The notes beneath the pieces were generated by a model. It was not told where the DNA came from. It saw only the letters and a list, made by a program, of their open reading frames with translations, and made no database searches. A DNA stretch of 64,000 bases, taken from contig NZ_AP023354.1 in assembly GCF_018324685.1 (NCBI RefSeq), positions 6,468,426 to 6,532,425 on the forward strand. Direction: 5' to 3'. This DNA comes from Actinocatenispora sera (GTDB taxonomy: Bacteria; Actinomycetota; Actinomycetes; Mycobacteriales; Micromonosporaceae). Shown here in pieces: positions 60,509 through 64,000 of the stretch (its first letter is position 1; each line of letters starts with the position of its first letter). A program made the position numbers and the translations under genes.

Positions 60509-60778
60509 CTAGGGTCTGTTTCGGGCCACGAAGTAACCGAGCCCCCGCACCGACACCAGGACACCGGCCGCGACGAGATCCGTCAGTGCGTGCCGCACCG
60601 TCCCGCGGGCCACCCCGAGTTCGGCGGCGAGGTCGACCTCGGCCGGAAGCTTGCCCTGGTACGTGCCGTCGTCGACACGGCCACGGATCAGCTCGCGTAT
60701 CTGCTCCCACGCGTAGAGGGGCACATCCGGGTTCACCACACCACGAGCGTGTACCGAAATCGTCCGGCGTAGGTTCAT
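60509..60778 (-). CDS. Short GntR family regulator (HTH only)
   Basis: This 89-residue GntR winged helix has LYAWEQIRELIRGRVDDGTY, then KLPAEVDLAAELGVARGTVRHAL and DLVAAGVLVSVRGLGYFV, but no effector domain; typical GntR proteins are over 220 residues. Such short forms occur on actinomycete integrative elements (KorSA-like). ATG 60778; a later GTG before NPDVPLY is possible. A palindromic site lies in the promoter it shares with the divergent small gene. Confidence 0.85.
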   Translation of the reverse strand: MNLRRTISVHARGVVNPDVPLYAWEQIRELIRGRVDDGTYQGKLPAEVDLAAELGVARGTVRHALTDLVAAGVLVSVRGLGYFVARNRP

Positions 60779-60822
60779 GAGGACTGATTGGGTCTGGCAT
60801 GGTGTCATGTGTGTTACCGATA

Positions 60823-60835
60823 TACACTGTGTATC
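60823..60835. promoter_or_regulatory. GntR operator candidate ATACACTGTGTAT
   Basis: A perfect 13-bp palindrome in an AT-rich patch lies 45 bp upstream of the GntR start and 71 bp before the divergent small gene. Its form is typical of GntR-type sites. Binding by the adjacent regulator is inferred. Confidence 0.55.
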
Positions 60836-60905
60836 CAGGTCAAGACATCACCGAGGGCCAGTGACCCGTTCACCTGGTTCCTGACCGCTCGTGAAGGGAG
60901 CGGGT

Positions 60906-61157
60906 GTGTCCGACACCAAGGCACATCGGATATCCAGCGCGAAGGACGTTCACGCGGGCGACGCCGTGTGGATCTCGCCGGCTGCCGGCGTCCACGGATG
61001 GGGCTCCGGCTGGCACATGGTCGTCAAGACCTCGCCGGCGCTCGTCGAAGGCGCCGTGTACGTCCATGCCGCTCCGCTGGACGACATCGACGGCGCCTCG
61101 CCGGTCCGGGTGTTCTACTGCAGGGTCTCGGGTTTGCTCGTGCGGAGATTGGCTTAG
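60906..61157 (+). CDS. Small hypothetical protein, 83 residues
   Basis: This short soluble protein (VSDTKAHRISSAKDVHAG, then GWGSGWHMVVKTSPALVEGA, then VFYCRVSGLLVRRLA) has a beta-rich pattern and no known domain. GTG 60906 follows GAAGGGAG. It is divergent from the short GntR gene, and together they lie between the two direct-repeat copies of the glyS end. A GntR regulator with a small partner on a repeat-bounded insert is typical of mobile actinomycete modules. Confidence 0.6.
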   Translation: MSDTKAHRISSAKDVHAGDAVWISPAAGVHGWGSGWHMVVKTSPALVEGAVYVHAAPLDDIDGASPVRVFYCRVSGLLVRRLA

Positions 61158-61299
61158 CTGCCGGCGCAAACGGCCCGAACCACGCCATTCACGCTTGACC
61201 GGGGTGGCCGTGGTGAGGAGTCACTGGCTGACCGCGGCCTGAACCCCGTCTGGCGGCGCAGGTCGACGGACCAGCACCGCTCCGGCGGTGGGTCGGGTT

Positions 61300-61333
61300 C
61301 GTGCTCCGGTCGACGGAGAGTGACCGGAGCACG
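61300..61333 (-). terminator. 12-bp perfect hairpin after glyS
   Basis: CGTGCTCCGGTC (61300-61311) pairs with GACCGGAGCACG (61322-61333) around a 10-nt loop, eight bases past the glyS stop. A close copy occurs at 60393. Confidence 0.75.
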
Positions 61334-61340
61334 GATCCCG

Positions 61341-61355
<15 letters not shown>
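61303..61355. repeat. Direct repeat copy B, containing the glyS stop and terminator
   Basis: This is the functional copy: it includes the last four codons and TAA of glyS (61341-61355) and its terminator. It matches 60393-60447. Confidence 0.65.

Positions 61356-64000
<2,645 letters not shown>

Overview
The window is a 64 kb stretch of chromosome from a very high-GC actinomycete. The core genes are typical of Actinobacteria: the tig-clpP1-clpP2-clpX block, valS-folC-DUF4233, an MntX-type exporter behind a manganese riboswitch, an HTH-MurA fusion protein, a serine/threonine kinase with a membrane-anchored tail and an LPxTG surface protein. Gene style and content suggest a Micromonosporaceae-like genome; this placement is inference from gene content, not from a phylogeny. 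No complete transposon, prophage or CRISPR array was seen.

Layout. 0-9 kb: the end of a Gfo/Idh/MocA dehydrogenase, a HEAT-repeat protein, a DUF2087 regulator, then a leftward sugar-catabolism set (ROK repressor/kinase, Gfo/Idh/MocA dehydrogenase, TIM-barrel isomerase) and a divergent aldo/keto reductase-TetR pair. 9-22 kb: leftward housekeeping blocks (valS-folC-DUF4233; tig-clpP1-clpP2-clpX) with an insertion of proline-rich membrane proteins between them. 22-25 kb: tRNA-Pro and tRNA-Gly, followed by what looks like a decayed integrated element. It holds an integrase fossil and a TetR-DUF6069 operon with two palindromic operators, and it ends in a diverged second copy of the tRNA-Gly 3' half. 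25-36 kb: hemerythrin, a Nudix fossil, a CPT-like kinase, an ArsR-type regulator, recQ, an LPxTG protein, an MBL hydrolase, a LuxR-type regulator and a large secreted PA-domain protein. 36-45 kb: an aminoglycoside phosphotransferase-like protein, a truncated MazG-like gene, a flavin monooxygenase, an HMCES/YedK-type DNA-crosslink protein, a TMEM165/MntX exporter under a yybP-ykoY riboswitch, cupin, GNAT, pyrE and the kinase. 45-58 kb: Eis-like acetyltransferase, MFS, a second APH-like protein, HTH-MurA, MOSC, SnoaL/CGNR pair, AraC/DUF2000 pair, LysE, Nei-type glycosylase, SDR-TetR operon and a PNPOx-like protein. 58-64 kb: ndk, an acyltransferase, a shortened DUF3224 protein, a small GntR regulator with a divergent small gene, and a fused alpha-beta glycyl-tRNA synthetase running off the window end.

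Themes. Many regulator genes sit beside, or divergent from, one enzyme or transporter, and several have clear inverted repeats in the shared promoter, so binding sites can be proposed from sequence alone. Two places look like integration or duplication scars: the tRNA-Gly region (22.2-24.8 kb), and the 3' end of glyS, where about 55 bp including the stop codon and terminator is repeated 0.9 kb away around the GntR cassette. ndk, which commonly follows valS-folC-DUF4233 in related bacteria, lies 48 kb away here. All functions are read from sequence by eye; no database search was run.
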